IMG/VR virus record: IMGVR_UViG_3300017788_000020
Coordinates: 1 to 64,000 of that record
Direction: 5' to 3' (one strand)
DNA: 64,000 nucleotides
DNA from: a virus
Shown: positions 25,197-33,438 of the stretch, one piece after another
Layout of the letters: each line of letters starts with the position of its first letter
How positions within the stretch are numbered: the first letter of the stretch is position 1
The notes under the pieces: model-generated
What the model saw: only the letters and a program-made list of their open reading frames with translations
Database searches by the model: none
What the model was told of the DNA's origin: nothing
Translations under genes and position numbers: made by a program

Positions 25197-25589
25197 ATGC
25201 CGTCACTATATGCGCTATACATGACTAAGCTGGCCGCTGTTTCCTATCACGGTTCTACAAAGCGATTCGATACGCTCAGAGCCGGCTCATGGGTAACACC
25301 GTTCAAGGCAGATGCGCGTAGTTTTGCTGTGCCTTGGGACTCAAAGCAACTAGCACCATATAGATCGATCAACCACCGTCCGCCTAAGAGGCTTAAATTC
25401 AAATCCGATACCGCTTTACCAAAAGATTCCCCTATCTACATCTATAAAATAAAAGGCGAAGTTGTTCCGGCTAAAACAAATACCGGTAAAGAGTATAGTT
25501 GGAATAGACAGATCACGCAAGATACGCCTGCGGTTTTAATAGAAACACACCCTTCTTGGCGAAAACATTTTGGCGTAGCACCACAATAG
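25197..25589 (+). CDS. ADP-ribosyltransferase-like fold protein (tentative), 130 aa
   Basis: Start at 25197 (MPSLYALYMTKLAAV) rather than 25152, because AGGAG lies 11 bases upstream and the start restores the LY..Y..KLAA leader. It continues SYHGSTKRFDTLRAGSWVTP, then DARSFAVPWDS. The YHGS plus 'G-S/T-W-x-T-P ... A-x-x-FA' order resembles the NAD-binding core of ART-fold proteins of phages (H-G-S, then S-T/W-T-x(n)-A-FA). The catalytic Glu is not obvious. If correct it could be an ejected host-modifying enzyme. Confidence is low for function, fair for the gene. Confidence 0.5.
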   Translation: MPSLYALYMTKLAAVSYHGSTKRFDTLRAGSWVTPFKADARSFAVPWDSKQLAPYRSINHRPPKRLKFKSDTALPKDSPIYIYKIKGEVVPAKTNTGKEYSWNRQITQDTPAVLIETHPSWRKHFGVAPQ

Positions 25590-25613
25590 TCGACACTAAA
25601 GATCGGCCGGTAT

Positions 25614-26615
25614 ATGACACTCACACACGATAACGTATACAGTCTTGTAAACCTGTTCATGAACGGCGGCTGGGCCGTCCGTAAAGAACAGGTTCCGGCT
25701 TTTTGGAGGATGGATAACCTTCTTCCAATAGGTCTGAATAGTTACAAGATAGAGGACGATCGTTTGCGGGTATCGTTAGGTAGTAATAAGCCATCAACTA
25801 TCTCTCAAGATTTTAAATCGTTCGCAACGCCACTAGATTTCAGACGTCCTGCGCTTGGGGGCATCTACCCCACACTACCGGCCGGTTACGAGACTACACA
25901 TAGCCGAACAATACCAGGTAATACGCAACTGACTTGTAGTTTTGATGTTGTACGTGACGCCGGCGACGTACAATTTAGATTGTTCTACACAAGTGGCGCA
26001 CTCACTACGTACTCTGCGCCTGTGCGTGTAGCAATAAACACAGATATACGCATAGTCCTCTCTATGTTTGTCGCATTTACGCCCGATACTGTTGGTATCG
26101 AGATGCAGGCCGACAGGACAACATCTTTTTCAATAGACAAGATCATGCTGGCGGTAGGTCAGCATTCAGTGTTGCCGTACACCGGCGACCCATTCAGCCA
26201 GGTATTTCCTAAGGGTGTTATCGTTCTCTCATTAGGCGATACTTGTCCACTAGGTTTCGAGGAACTAGGTGAAGGTGATCTAACACCACTAGGTGCGTGG
26301 GAGACGCACGAGCCCGGTATAAAGGCTCGAAAAGGGAACTACCCGCGAAACGGTACCGAACAGCTCGGCTCACCTGTTCACACAGCGGATGTTTCGCAGA
26401 TGCGGCCCGGCAGGGAAGATTTCCTGGAGTATGAGGGCTTTGAAGGTAAACTATTTACAGAACATAGTGACATAGAAGCGTCTACACCTATTAAGGTGTT
26501 CACTGTTTCGCAGGGAAACCCGGACGTGGATGCTTATCGCCAGCACACGCACACGCTGTCCGAGGGGGGCTCGCGGCCCTTGTCGCTAGGACTCATGTTC
26601 TGTAAGCGGTTATGA
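25614..26615 (+). CDS. Tail-collar-type fibre protein, 333 aa
   Basis: First of three neighbouring proteins sharing a C-terminal module: FPKGVIVLSLGDTCPLGFEE (about residues 201-220), then QHTHTLSEGG and an end LMFCKRL. 'P-x-G-x-x-x-x-x-x-G-x-x-CP-x-GF' followed by 'H-x-H' is the layout of phage tail-collar/receptor-tip domains. The N-terminal half carries a beta-sandwich region. Its stop is overlapped by the ATG of the 1224-aa protein. Confidence 0.7.
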   Translation: MTLTHDNVYSLVNLFMNGGWAVRKEQVPAFWRMDNLLPIGLNSYKIEDDRLRVSLGSNKPSTISQDFKSFATPLDFRRPALGGIYPTLPAGYETTHSRTIPGNTQLTCSFDVVRDAGDVQFRLFYTSGALTTYSAPVRVAINTDIRIVLSMFVAFTPDTVGIEMQADRTTSFSIDKIMLAVGQHSVLPYTGDPFSQVFPKGVIVLSLGDTCPLGFEELGEGDLTPLGAWETHEPGIKARKGNYPRNGTEQLGSPVHTADVSQMRPGREDFLEYEGFEGKLFTEHSDIEASTPIKVFTVSQGNPDVDAYRQHTHTLSEGGSRPLSLGLMFCKRL

Positions 26616-29600
26616 ACCAGTTAACATTATTCAACACAAAGCTACCGCTTACCCTAAACGGTAACTTCACGCAAGGACTTTCGGGCTGGTTCGGTTCGTA
26701 TATCCGCCACGGCGTTACAGCACCTATAAATGAGTTTACGCCCGCTTATTTTGCTACGTTGTTTTCGGGCGAGCCTGCCGATTATCTGGACACAATACCG
26801 CCTGGTATAAACCAGTTCATCGACCTGCCAGAGTTATACACTTACCCATCAACGAGGAAGGTGTATAACCTCACTATGCGCGTGGTCGCCCCGGATCAGG
26901 CGGTACTGAGTATTAACCCATCCACTGTGTTCTCTACAGGCGCACAGGCTACATTGGAGACGCATCCCTTTGTGTTCAAAGGCGACGGCGAAGTCGGTGT
27001 GGCGCAGGGTACGCTTGTAACACTCTCCGCGGCAATCGAGGCGTACTCCGGTGCAGCACGCTGCGCCAAACCTGTAGCAATCAAGGTCGCCAACCAGATA
27101 GTTGACTACGTACTACCCGTGGTTCTTGTGCAGCGGACAATAGCGCCGATTCTATCGGATAAAAGCTTTGCCGCAGTTACGCTTGAGCTTATTGGTGTGC
27201 TACCTACAACAGGCACCGGTACGCTAAGGTTCATATCCGACGAAGCGACGCTGAACGCTATTAAAGACTTTGCGCGACCGGACGGTACCGTAGGTTTTCG
27301 TATAGGCGATACAATACAATTACTTGATAGCGATCGCGCTGTACGCGTAACCGCTGTAGCCACATCACTTAACACATCCACTGGGCCGCTGTCGTATAAT
27401 CTGTCTGTGGCGCCAATACTCGGCTTAGCTGCTCCCACGTCTGCCTCCGCGACGTACCGCTGGAATGTGTTTCCTGTGACATATACGACAGCGACATATA
27501 CGTTAGACGTATACAAGTATGACTACACATTAGCGTTGTCGTACGAAGCGATTGAGGGCGGCGCACCGGGTCTACCGCAGATTCAATTCAGACAGACCGA
27601 ATCGGATACTATTAGAGGTATTGGGGAAGAGATACCGGCCACAACAATTACTGCCGAAGAACAGGCTACGGTCACTATACCGCTACCTAATTCTACTTGG
27701 AATAGGCGTATAACCTATCTGACCAAAGAATTCACTAAACCGGTTAGAGGGCGCGCGCTGCTTAATATACCACCAAGCGGGTTCACCGGCTTTATTTTGG
27801 GAGAGCCTGTACAGGTTCTTAGCGTGGCTTATGATGCTGTAATGGCGCGCGCACGTATTCGTTATAGAGAGCTCGGGGAGTCTGGTAACCCGATATCCGC
27901 TCTGACGTACTCGCAAGCCACAAGTACATTAACGATCGTAGGTACACCAAGCGTACCACTCAATTTAGTGCCAGGCCAGGCGATCTATTTAACTGGAAAG
28001 ATGCTTGGAATGCCTCAATGGCTTCGTGTGCCTATCAGCGATCGACGCGCTCTGCTAGTGCTATCTTATGATCTAGGTACTAATACAGCGACGGCGCTAC
28101 TAGCTACCCCGCATACTGATCAACCGTCTTTAACCGGGCTACTTGACTCAACATTGCGAGTGTCTGAAACAGCTGCGCGTCAGGTCCAGCTACGGTTCGA
28201 TGCTACCGGCGAGTGGCAGTTGCGCTTACAGACGCCGGCGAGCGGCGCTCCGGTAACATGGGCGGCACCGCTTTATAACAGGAACAGCCGTATAGCTGCC
28301 ACGCCCGTGATCGAGTCTGTTGATACATTTGTGAGCGCTGTGCTTTATGTGGATGTTGATTGGCCTGCCGAACCGCCGACTAATCCGATTACGATAAATC
28401 TGACCGACGGTACTGTCGTGGGCCTAGCTACGTCGTCCGACAACGTGTGCCAGATCGCCGACGTCGCGCTATGGCGCGGCTACCACATACATCGGATGAA
28501 TTCTTCAGACACGGCCGATTTGTTGACAACCAATCTCGGCACGAATGTTAGTATTGATCCGCTATTGAGTAGGGTCGATCCGATCGGCGATATTGTACCA
28601 AAAGGTGTCGTGATGCTTTATACCGGCGGCACATGTCCTGCAGGCTATAAACCTGTTGACAATTTCGCTGACGCAGAGCCCTCAACACAAGGTTTCTGGA
28701 AACAGCCCACAATGCCTTGGCCGGACGTGGTTACGTATAACGCGACCACGGACACAACAACTCTGCAGTGGCCCTTCTTGCGGTTCAACCAGACCAACCC
28801 CGACGGCTCGCTCATACTTAAAAACACAGATGTCCGCTATCTAGAGTTACCTCTTGTAGACATAAACCCGGCCACGGGGGAACGCCTTACTAGACAGGTT
28901 ACTATTAAGCAAGCTAAACAGCTTGTAGAGCCCGGCATGTTCTTGTCTGTAGATGAAGAAGAGTACGTAGAAGGCCGGTCTACGCTTGTCGATAGCGACG
29001 GGGATATGACCGCGTTAGATTTATACGGCCCTGTCGCAGCAAACAGAGCCAGTTTCTTGATAACAAACCTGACGCTGACGGCGTCTACAGATACGATAGA
29101 GGCCCCATCGACGCAACCGGTACGCTTCGGCGATAACACGCCGTCCTTATTCGGCGGTGGTTTCGGTCACATCAGTTATCCATCTGTCGACTCTGCTGTG
29201 TTTGTACCGAGACCTGTTAGCGCAAGTCTCAGTCACGATATAGGTAATTCTTTACCTAACGTCCCTACAGCAGGTCCACTCATGCCGCGCCAGACTAACG
29301 TGTTCCCAGGCGCACGTCCGTACGCGTATCTGGTCATAAACACATTAGAGGACGTCAACGGTCTCGGACAAGGCAAGTACCGTTGTCAGCGGCTGCAGTT
29401 CGCCAACCAGCCAAATCCACCGCTGGCGGTGCCGGTAACAGGTACTAACCTCACAGCAGATGTTACGGCCAATGACGATGTGTTCGGTGCGCTAGGGACA
29501 GACCGCCCAGAATCAATCAGAACAGGCGATGTGTTTTTTGCACGCATCTATTTTCACCTAGCTACGTCCTCAACAACCTCAGAATGGACGTATCACGACG

Positions 29601-30286
29601 GCTACCTTGTGCGGCTGGTTCAACGTTCCGGAACGAGTTGGGATGTTTACCGCTACGACGGCGCTGCGCACCGACTGTATGACGTTGGAACAGTCGGATA
29701 CAAGCAAACAAACGCCGTAGGTACATCGGCCAATTTCCCGCAGCTTCTCATAAGTGGCGGCATTATCGTACTGCAGCCAGCCAAGTTGTACGGAAATCCG
29801 TCTAACCGCCAGGAGATGCGCGGTACACTTGCACAATTCGGGGCGCCAGGACAAGGCGTCGCCCTCAGCTCGTCTTCGCCACAAGGTGTAGGTGAAGGTT
29901 ACCTACAGCAACAGACGGCGCTTTCCGTGTCAGGGACTGCGCAGCTGGCGTGGGTATCTGCTATGGTACAGGTCGGCACAGAGATGGTCGTGACCGGTAA
30001 CCTAGCTAAGGTCGGGACGCGCACGCACCTTCGTGTAGAACCGTCCGGCTATCTACGCTACGATGACCCGAGTACGCAGATCCATTACGGGGCGTCCGGC
30101 CACGCGCACACAATAGACAACACACAGGATATCCAACTCGATAATCCTCTTCCACGTGTGCGAAGTACGCTGCTAGCTCATTATCCGCCTAAACGACTGC
30201 CTGTAGGACACGGTCACGGCTTCTTAGGTGACATATCCTATACAATGCCTGCAGCATACCTATTCACTTTGTGCGAGAAGCTGTGA
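26612..30286 (+). CDS. Very large tail-collar-type adhesin, 1224 aa
   Basis: The N-terminus starts with a fibre beta-sandwich (LTLNGNFTQGLSGWFG). The body consists of repeated Val/Thr/Leu-rich beta domains, followed by a collar module VPKGVVMLYTGGTCPAGYKP (about residues 663-682). Far downstream come GHAHTIDNTQD and an end AYLFTLCEKL, paralogous to the proteins at 25614 and 30286. A long insert between the CP-x-G motif and the H-x-H motif makes this member much larger than its paralogues. Probably a tail-tip or fibre adhesin. TGATG overlap with the next gene. Confidence 0.7.
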   Translation: MNQLTLFNTKLPLTLNGNFTQGLSGWFGSYIRHGVTAPINEFTPAYFATLFSGEPADYLDTIPPGINQFIDLPELYTYPSTRKVYNLTMRVVAPDQAVLSINPSTVFSTGAQATLETHPFVFKGDGEVGVAQGTLVTLSAAIEAYSGAARCAKPVAIKVANQIVDYVLPVVLVQRTIAPILSDKSFAAVTLELIGVLPTTGTGTLRFISDEATLNAIKDFARPDGTVGFRIGDTIQLLDSDRAVRVTAVATSLNTSTGPLSYNLSVAPILGLAAPTSASATYRWNVFPVTYTTATYTLDVYKYDYTLALSYEAIEGGAPGLPQIQFRQTESDTIRGIGEEIPATTITAEEQATVTIPLPNSTWNRRITYLTKEFTKPVRGRALLNIPPSGFTGFILGEPVQVLSVAYDAVMARARIRYRELGESGNPISALTYSQATSTLTIVGTPSVPLNLVPGQAIYLTGKMLGMPQWLRVPISDRRALLVLSYDLGTNTATALLATPHTDQPSLTGLLDSTLRVSETAARQVQLRFDATGEWQLRLQTPASGAPVTWAAPLYNRNSRIAATPVIESVDTFVSAVLYVDVDWPAEPPTNPITINLTDGTVVGLATSSDNVCQIADVALWRGYHIHRMNSSDTADLLTTNLGTNVSIDPLLSRVDPIGDIVPKGVVMLYTGGTCPAGYKPVDNFADAEPSTQGFWKQPTMPWPDVVTYNATTDTTTLQWPFLRFNQTNPDGSLILKNTDVRYLELPLVDINPATGERLTRQVTIKQAKQLVEPGMFLSVDEEEYVEGRSTLVDSDGDMTALDLYGPVAANRASFLITNLTLTASTDTIEAPSTQPVRFGDNTPSLFGGGFGHISYPSVDSAVFVPRPVSASLSHDIGNSLPNVPTAGPLMPRQTNVFPGARPYAYLVINTLEDVNGLGQGKYRCQRLQFANQPNPPLAVPVTGTNLTADVTANDDVFGALGTDRPESIRTGDVFFARIYFHLATSSTTSEWTYHDGYLVRLVQRSGTSWDVYRYDGAAHRLYDVGTVGYKQTNAVGTSANFPQLLISGGIIVLQPAKLYGNPSNRQEMRGTLAQFGAPGQGVALSSSSPQGVGEGYLQQQTALSVSGTAQLAWVSAMVQVGTEMVVTGNLAKVGTRTHLRVEPSGYLRYDDPSTQIHYGASGHAHTIDNTQDIQLDNPLPRVRSTLLAHYPPKRLPVGHGHGFLGDISYTMPAAYLFTLCEKL

Positions 30287-31365
30287 TGGTTAACTTCCAT
30301 AATCTATTTACGCCGTTAGATGGTCGCCTCAACCTTGTTAACAACGGCGGGTTTACGGCCACGACTGAGCGGTTCCAGCCGCGAGTAAACACCGCGGCCG
30401 GCCGCATACCTGCGACAACGGATCTAGTCGATGTGAGCGTCTACAGGCAGCATAGTACAGGCTTTGTTGTTCCGGATAATCAGTTTTTAGGCGCCTGGTC
30501 TTTTTCAGGAGCACGGTGCGCGGCTACAGTAAATCCATCCGACGTTAAAGGTAATGCGATAACGTCCCCTGATGGAGGTCATATGCTGAAGCTCAGTTTT
30601 ATTGAAAACGGCGAGCTTGTTATGGAGCAGGTTTTTGACGATCTGAAGCGGTTCGAAGGTGTCACGTTGTCGATAGCCTGCTCCGGTATGCACATCGAAG
30701 GCTCTCCTGTAGTCAAGCTCATGGTGGCCATAAATGGTGACGACATCAATGTCACCACGGTCTCGGCTGCTGCATTAGGAAACCACAGGCGTTTTGGTGA
30801 TTACATCAAGTTGCCAGATAGCTTGACGGGATTTTCGCTAAAAATAAAGATTGTGGGTAATTTAGGCGAAGAGCTCTGTCTTGGTGGCGTGTGTGCCGTT
30901 ATGGGCCACAGTACAAAAATTCCGCCGTATACATCGTCCTTACTTGACAGGGTGCTGCCACCGGGTATAGTATTTATGGTAGAAGGCACTACCTGCCCTC
31001 CGGGGTTTTCGCCCCTTCCGGAGCCCCGTATGGCGCTTGTCTCTGGGACCAAGAACATACAGCATGTTGAACATACCGCCACCACGGTGCTAGGTTTCGA
31101 TACGCATGATCATAGTACAGAACGCGTAGACGCTATTCGCAAACCTGTGGCAACATTATCTGAAACCACGGCGCCCTTGGCGCCTACACAGACCAAACTC
31201 GTGATGGGCGCGGACTTTCATAGGTACCCAGCTACTGTAGCCTTTGCGCCATACACAGGCGAGCTACCTGTGACTGTGCTAGGACCGAACCATACCCATA
31301 AATTACAGACACAGATGCCGCACATACCACCAGTGTTTCCCATCACGTACTGTGTTAAGTTATGA
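30286..31365 (+). CDS. Tail-collar-type protein, 359 aa
   Basis: The start at 30286 (MVNFHNLFTPLDGRLNLVNN) is preferred to 30271, being the ATG of a TGATG overlap preceded by GAGAAG. It has an N-terminal NLVNNGGF beta-sandwich start, a collar module VLPPGIVFMVEGTTCPPGFS (about residues 222-241), then GPNHTHKLQ and an end FPITYCVKL. Third copy of the module seen at 25614 and 26612. The three may assemble together or represent alternative receptor tips. Confidence 0.7.
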   Translation: MVNFHNLFTPLDGRLNLVNNGGFTATTERFQPRVNTAAGRIPATTDLVDVSVYRQHSTGFVVPDNQFLGAWSFSGARCAATVNPSDVKGNAITSPDGGHMLKLSFIENGELVMEQVFDDLKRFEGVTLSIACSGMHIEGSPVVKLMVAINGDDINVTTVSAAALGNHRRFGDYIKLPDSLTGFSLKIKIVGNLGEELCLGGVCAVMGHSTKIPPYTSSLLDRVLPPGIVFMVEGTTCPPGFSPLPEPRMALVSGTKNIQHVEHTATTVLGFDTHDHSTERVDAIRKPVATLSETTAPLAPTQTKLVMGADFHRYPATVAFAPYTGELPVTVLGPNHTHKLQTQMPHIPPVFPITYCVKL

Positions 31366-31781
31366 ACCTAGAACCTGATCACATCTATCAGCGACTACAC
31401 GATGCCGGTATTCACGGGATTGATGCCGGCTACAGAAAATTCACCTTCGTGTTCAAACGCACACTCACCTACAAAGGTGATAAATGCTTCGGACTGACTG
31501 ACTGGGATCGCGGCGAAATAGCATTCGCCACAACACAAGCTAAAGATGATGCGCGCGAGACGTTGGTACATGAGCTTATGCATGTAGTACTAGACCTTGT
31601 CGGTCTAGGCGGACACGAACAAACAGGCATAATAACCCGACGGACTAACGAGGAATTAGTTACACTAATATCCAGAGGGTTGTTGTTGCTAATGAATCTC
31701 AACCCCCGGCTATTCTCAATCATCGATGAGCAATCCCAGACCAGACCGACGGCGCCGGACGGCGACACAGTATCACTTTAA
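31362..31781 (+). CDS. Small zincin metallopeptidase, 139 aa
   Basis: A clear HELMH zinc site in ETLVHELMHVVLDLVGLGGH (about residues 66-85), followed by NEELVTLISRGLLLLMNLNP (about 99-118). Small phage proteins with this pattern are SprT/ImmA-like metallopeptidases of unknown substrate. Joined to the collar-protein gene by an ATGA overlap. The next ORF starts inside its 3' end. Confidence 0.7.
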   Translation: MNLEPDHIYQRLHDAGIHGIDAGYRKFTFVFKRTLTYKGDKCFGLTDWDRGEIAFATTQAKDDARETLVHELMHVVLDLVGLGGHEQTGIITRRTNEELVTLISRGLLLLMNLNPRLFSIIDEQSQTRPTAPDGDTVSL

Positions 31782-31947
31782 GTGCGAAGACTGTTTGGCG
31801 CGCTTCGCCTTACACGCAAAAAAAGGGCTGCAAAACCCTTACCCAGTTGATCCCGATATGCCTGCGGTAGAGAATGCGGTCCTCTGCCCGCGCTGCCGCC
31901 GAGAGCAGGACGAGTTGTTCGATACGCTTGTACGTACAGCAGAGTGA
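31726..31947 (+). CDS. Zinc-ribbon-like small protein, 73 aa
   Basis: Two CxxC pairs, CEDC (about residues 20-23) and CPRC (about 54-57), suggest a zinc ribbon. The N-terminus is Arg-rich (MSNPRPDRRRR). It overlaps the preceding gene by 56 bases in a different frame and the next by a TGATG. Not recognised beyond the metal motif. Confidence 0.55.
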   Translation: MSNPRPDRRRRTATQYHFKCEDCLARFALHAKKGLQNPYPVDPDMPAVENAVLCPRCRREQDELFDTLVRTAE

Positions 31948-32213
31948 TGCACAGCATATTCTTTTATCGGAGTGACTGCGTGCTCTGTAATCGAGCCATC
32001 ATGGAGGTGGCTCCTTTTTTTGCTAAATTAGGTAAACCATTGCTGATAAGCAAACTGACAGATAACTATTTCTTCATACCCGGTTTACCTGCCCTAATTG
32101 TTCGTGGCGACGTGTTCAATACCGAGCAAGAGATAATAATCCTTGGCTCTAGGATGGCTGATCAGCTACATGTGCTTTTATCGGCTAAAAATCAAGCCTG
32201 TGTGCAGACTTAA
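31947..32213 (+). CDS. Thioredoxin/glutaredoxin-like protein, 88 aa
   Basis: The ATG of a TGATG overlap is used as start. MHSIFFYRSDCVLCNRAIME has the redox CxxC (CVLC) at the end of the first strand, as in glutaredoxins. GLPALIVRG (about residues 50-58) matches the cis-Pro strand 'P-A/T-hydrophobic' of the fold. The length is typical. It may keep Cys-containing virion or enzyme proteins reduced, but the partner is unknown. Confidence 0.6.
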   Translation: MHSIFFYRSDCVLCNRAIMEVAPFFAKLGKPLLISKLTDNYFFIPGLPALIVRGDVFNTEQEIIILGSRMADQLHVLLSAKNQACVQT

Positions 32214-32269
32214 TTTTTAGCTATCACGGATCAGCCGTTACGGCTAGGCGCACACTTTGTAGTACCAGC

Positions 32270-32290
32270 CCATACACTATATGTATGGGT
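32270..32290. promoter_or_regulatory. Palindrome over the start of the 32285 gene
   Basis: Perfect arms CCCATACA and TGTATGGG around CTATA include the ATG at 32285. It could be a stem-loop controlling translation, an operator, or a late-type promoter (CACTATATGTA). Which one cannot be told from sequence. Confidence 0.4.
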
Positions 32291-32683
32291 TGTCCATGTG
32301 CCGTAACTGCTGCGGAATTTCCGCTGACCATAATTCGAGGTGACACTGTGCGTTGGTGTTTTACGTTCAGCGATACTGCTGGAGCGGCAATCAATACAGG
32401 CGGCTGGCACGTGTGGCTCATTCTGCGGAAAGCGGCGGATACACGCTACGAAGACGCCTTTAAATTACGACTTATCGTACCAAATACGCCAGAGGCCGTC
32501 AGCGGAAGCGTCGTCCTGACAATTCACTCATCTGACACAGCTACGTTGGTGCCCGGTAAATATCTGTACGAATTTAAACGCGTACTTCCCGGAGTAATGC
32601 CTAAAGATGTTTGGACATTCAAGTTCGACACAAAACCGGCGATGATGGTTACCGACACTGTTGTTATCCCCGATGACGTATGA
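32285..32683 (+). CDS. Baseplate/fibre adaptor-like protein, 132 aa
   Basis: It contains FPLTIIRGDTVRWCFTFSDT (about residues 12-31), then GWHVWLILRKAADT and LTIHSSDTATLVPGKYLYEF. 'RGDT-x(n)-F ... D' followed by a 'PGKY-Y-E-x-KR' strand is the layout of small Ig-like or BppU N-terminal-like baseplate domains of phages. It is paralogous to the N-terminal half of the next protein. Starts inside the 32270-32290 palindrome. Confidence 0.6.
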   Translation: MGCPCAVTAAEFPLTIIRGDTVRWCFTFSDTAGAAINTGGWHVWLILRKAADTRYEDAFKLRLIVPNTPEAVSGSVVLTIHSSDTATLVPGKYLYEFKRVLPGVMPKDVWTFKFDTKPAMMVTDTVVIPDDV

Positions 32684-32689
32684 TCTCAG

Positions 32690-33409
32690 ATGTCATGCAA
32701 CTGTACACCCATTCTCACGGAGTTCCCTTCAACGTTTGTTAGAGGTGACACGGTACGTTTTGCTGTTTGCTTTAAAGATGGTACAACGCCCGTAGATATA
32801 CGAGGATGGGAACTGTGGTTTATTCTGCGTGACCGCCTAGTTGCTGACTTCGGCGAGGTGTTTAAGGTCAAATATGTTGCGCCGTCAGACGAGCTTGCGC
32901 AAGCAGGTACGGCTGTGTTGACGGTACATGCCGCAGATACAGCACGGCTTTTACCAGGAAAATATTTCTTTGAGCTCAAACGCGTACTCACTAACACACA
33001 GCCGACCGATGTTTGGACATTTGCGTTTGATACTAAGCCTACGGTAGTTGTGCACAGTGGTACCGTGCTGTTTGAGAAGGCGACCGACCCCGTACACGCG
33101 CACGCTAGCGCGCTGCAAGGTCCGCAAGGTCCTCAAGGCATTCCCGGTGCGACCGGTATGTCTGCTTATCAAATATGGTTAAGCCTCGGTAACGCGGGGT
33201 CTGAGCAAGACTTTATAGCGTCACTCGGCGGTGGCGGAGCTGCTGACAGTCTTGTGGCACTAGATCTTGAGGCCACACAATGGTATTGCCGCTACGCCTC
33301 TAAAATCGTTCGCATAGATCACACCACCGCACCTCCCACAAAAACACAGTACGTAGCTCAGATCACAGACGTGCTGTGGGCTGCGAGGCAGGCTTTACCG
33401 TATCTATAA
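32690..33409 (+). CDS. Baseplate/fibre protein with collagen-like segment, 239 aa
   Basis: Residues about 10-125 are a paralogue of the preceding protein (FPSTFVRGDTVRFAVCFKDG; LLPGKYFFELKRVL). Then come a short collagen-like run GPQGPQGIPGATGMSAYQIW (about 144-163) and the SAYQIWLSLGNAGSEQDFIA sequence common in phage fibres and baseplate wedge proteins. The last ~60 residues are unassigned. Probably trimeric. Followed by a 17-bp palindrome. Confidence 0.65.
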   Translation: MSCNCTPILTEFPSTFVRGDTVRFAVCFKDGTTPVDIRGWELWFILRDRLVADFGEVFKVKYVAPSDELAQAGTAVLTVHAADTARLLPGKYFFELKRVLTNTQPTDVWTFAFDTKPTVVVHSGTVLFEKATDPVHAHASALQGPQGPQGIPGATGMSAYQIWLSLGNAGSEQDFIASLGGGGAADSLVALDLEATQWYCRYASKIVRIDHTTAPPTKTQYVAQITDVLWAARQALPYL

Positions 33410-33417
33410 TATAGATA
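33401..33417. promoter_or_regulatory. Palindrome upstream of the 33439 gene
   Basis: TATCTAT, AAT, ATAGATA: perfect 7-bp arms overlapping the end of the preceding ORF. AT-rich and 22 bases before the next ATG, it fits an operator or promoter and has the TATAATATAG character of the plus-strand elements. Function inferred only. Confidence 0.35.
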
Positions 33418-33438
33418 TAGGCTCTCCCACACATCGCC

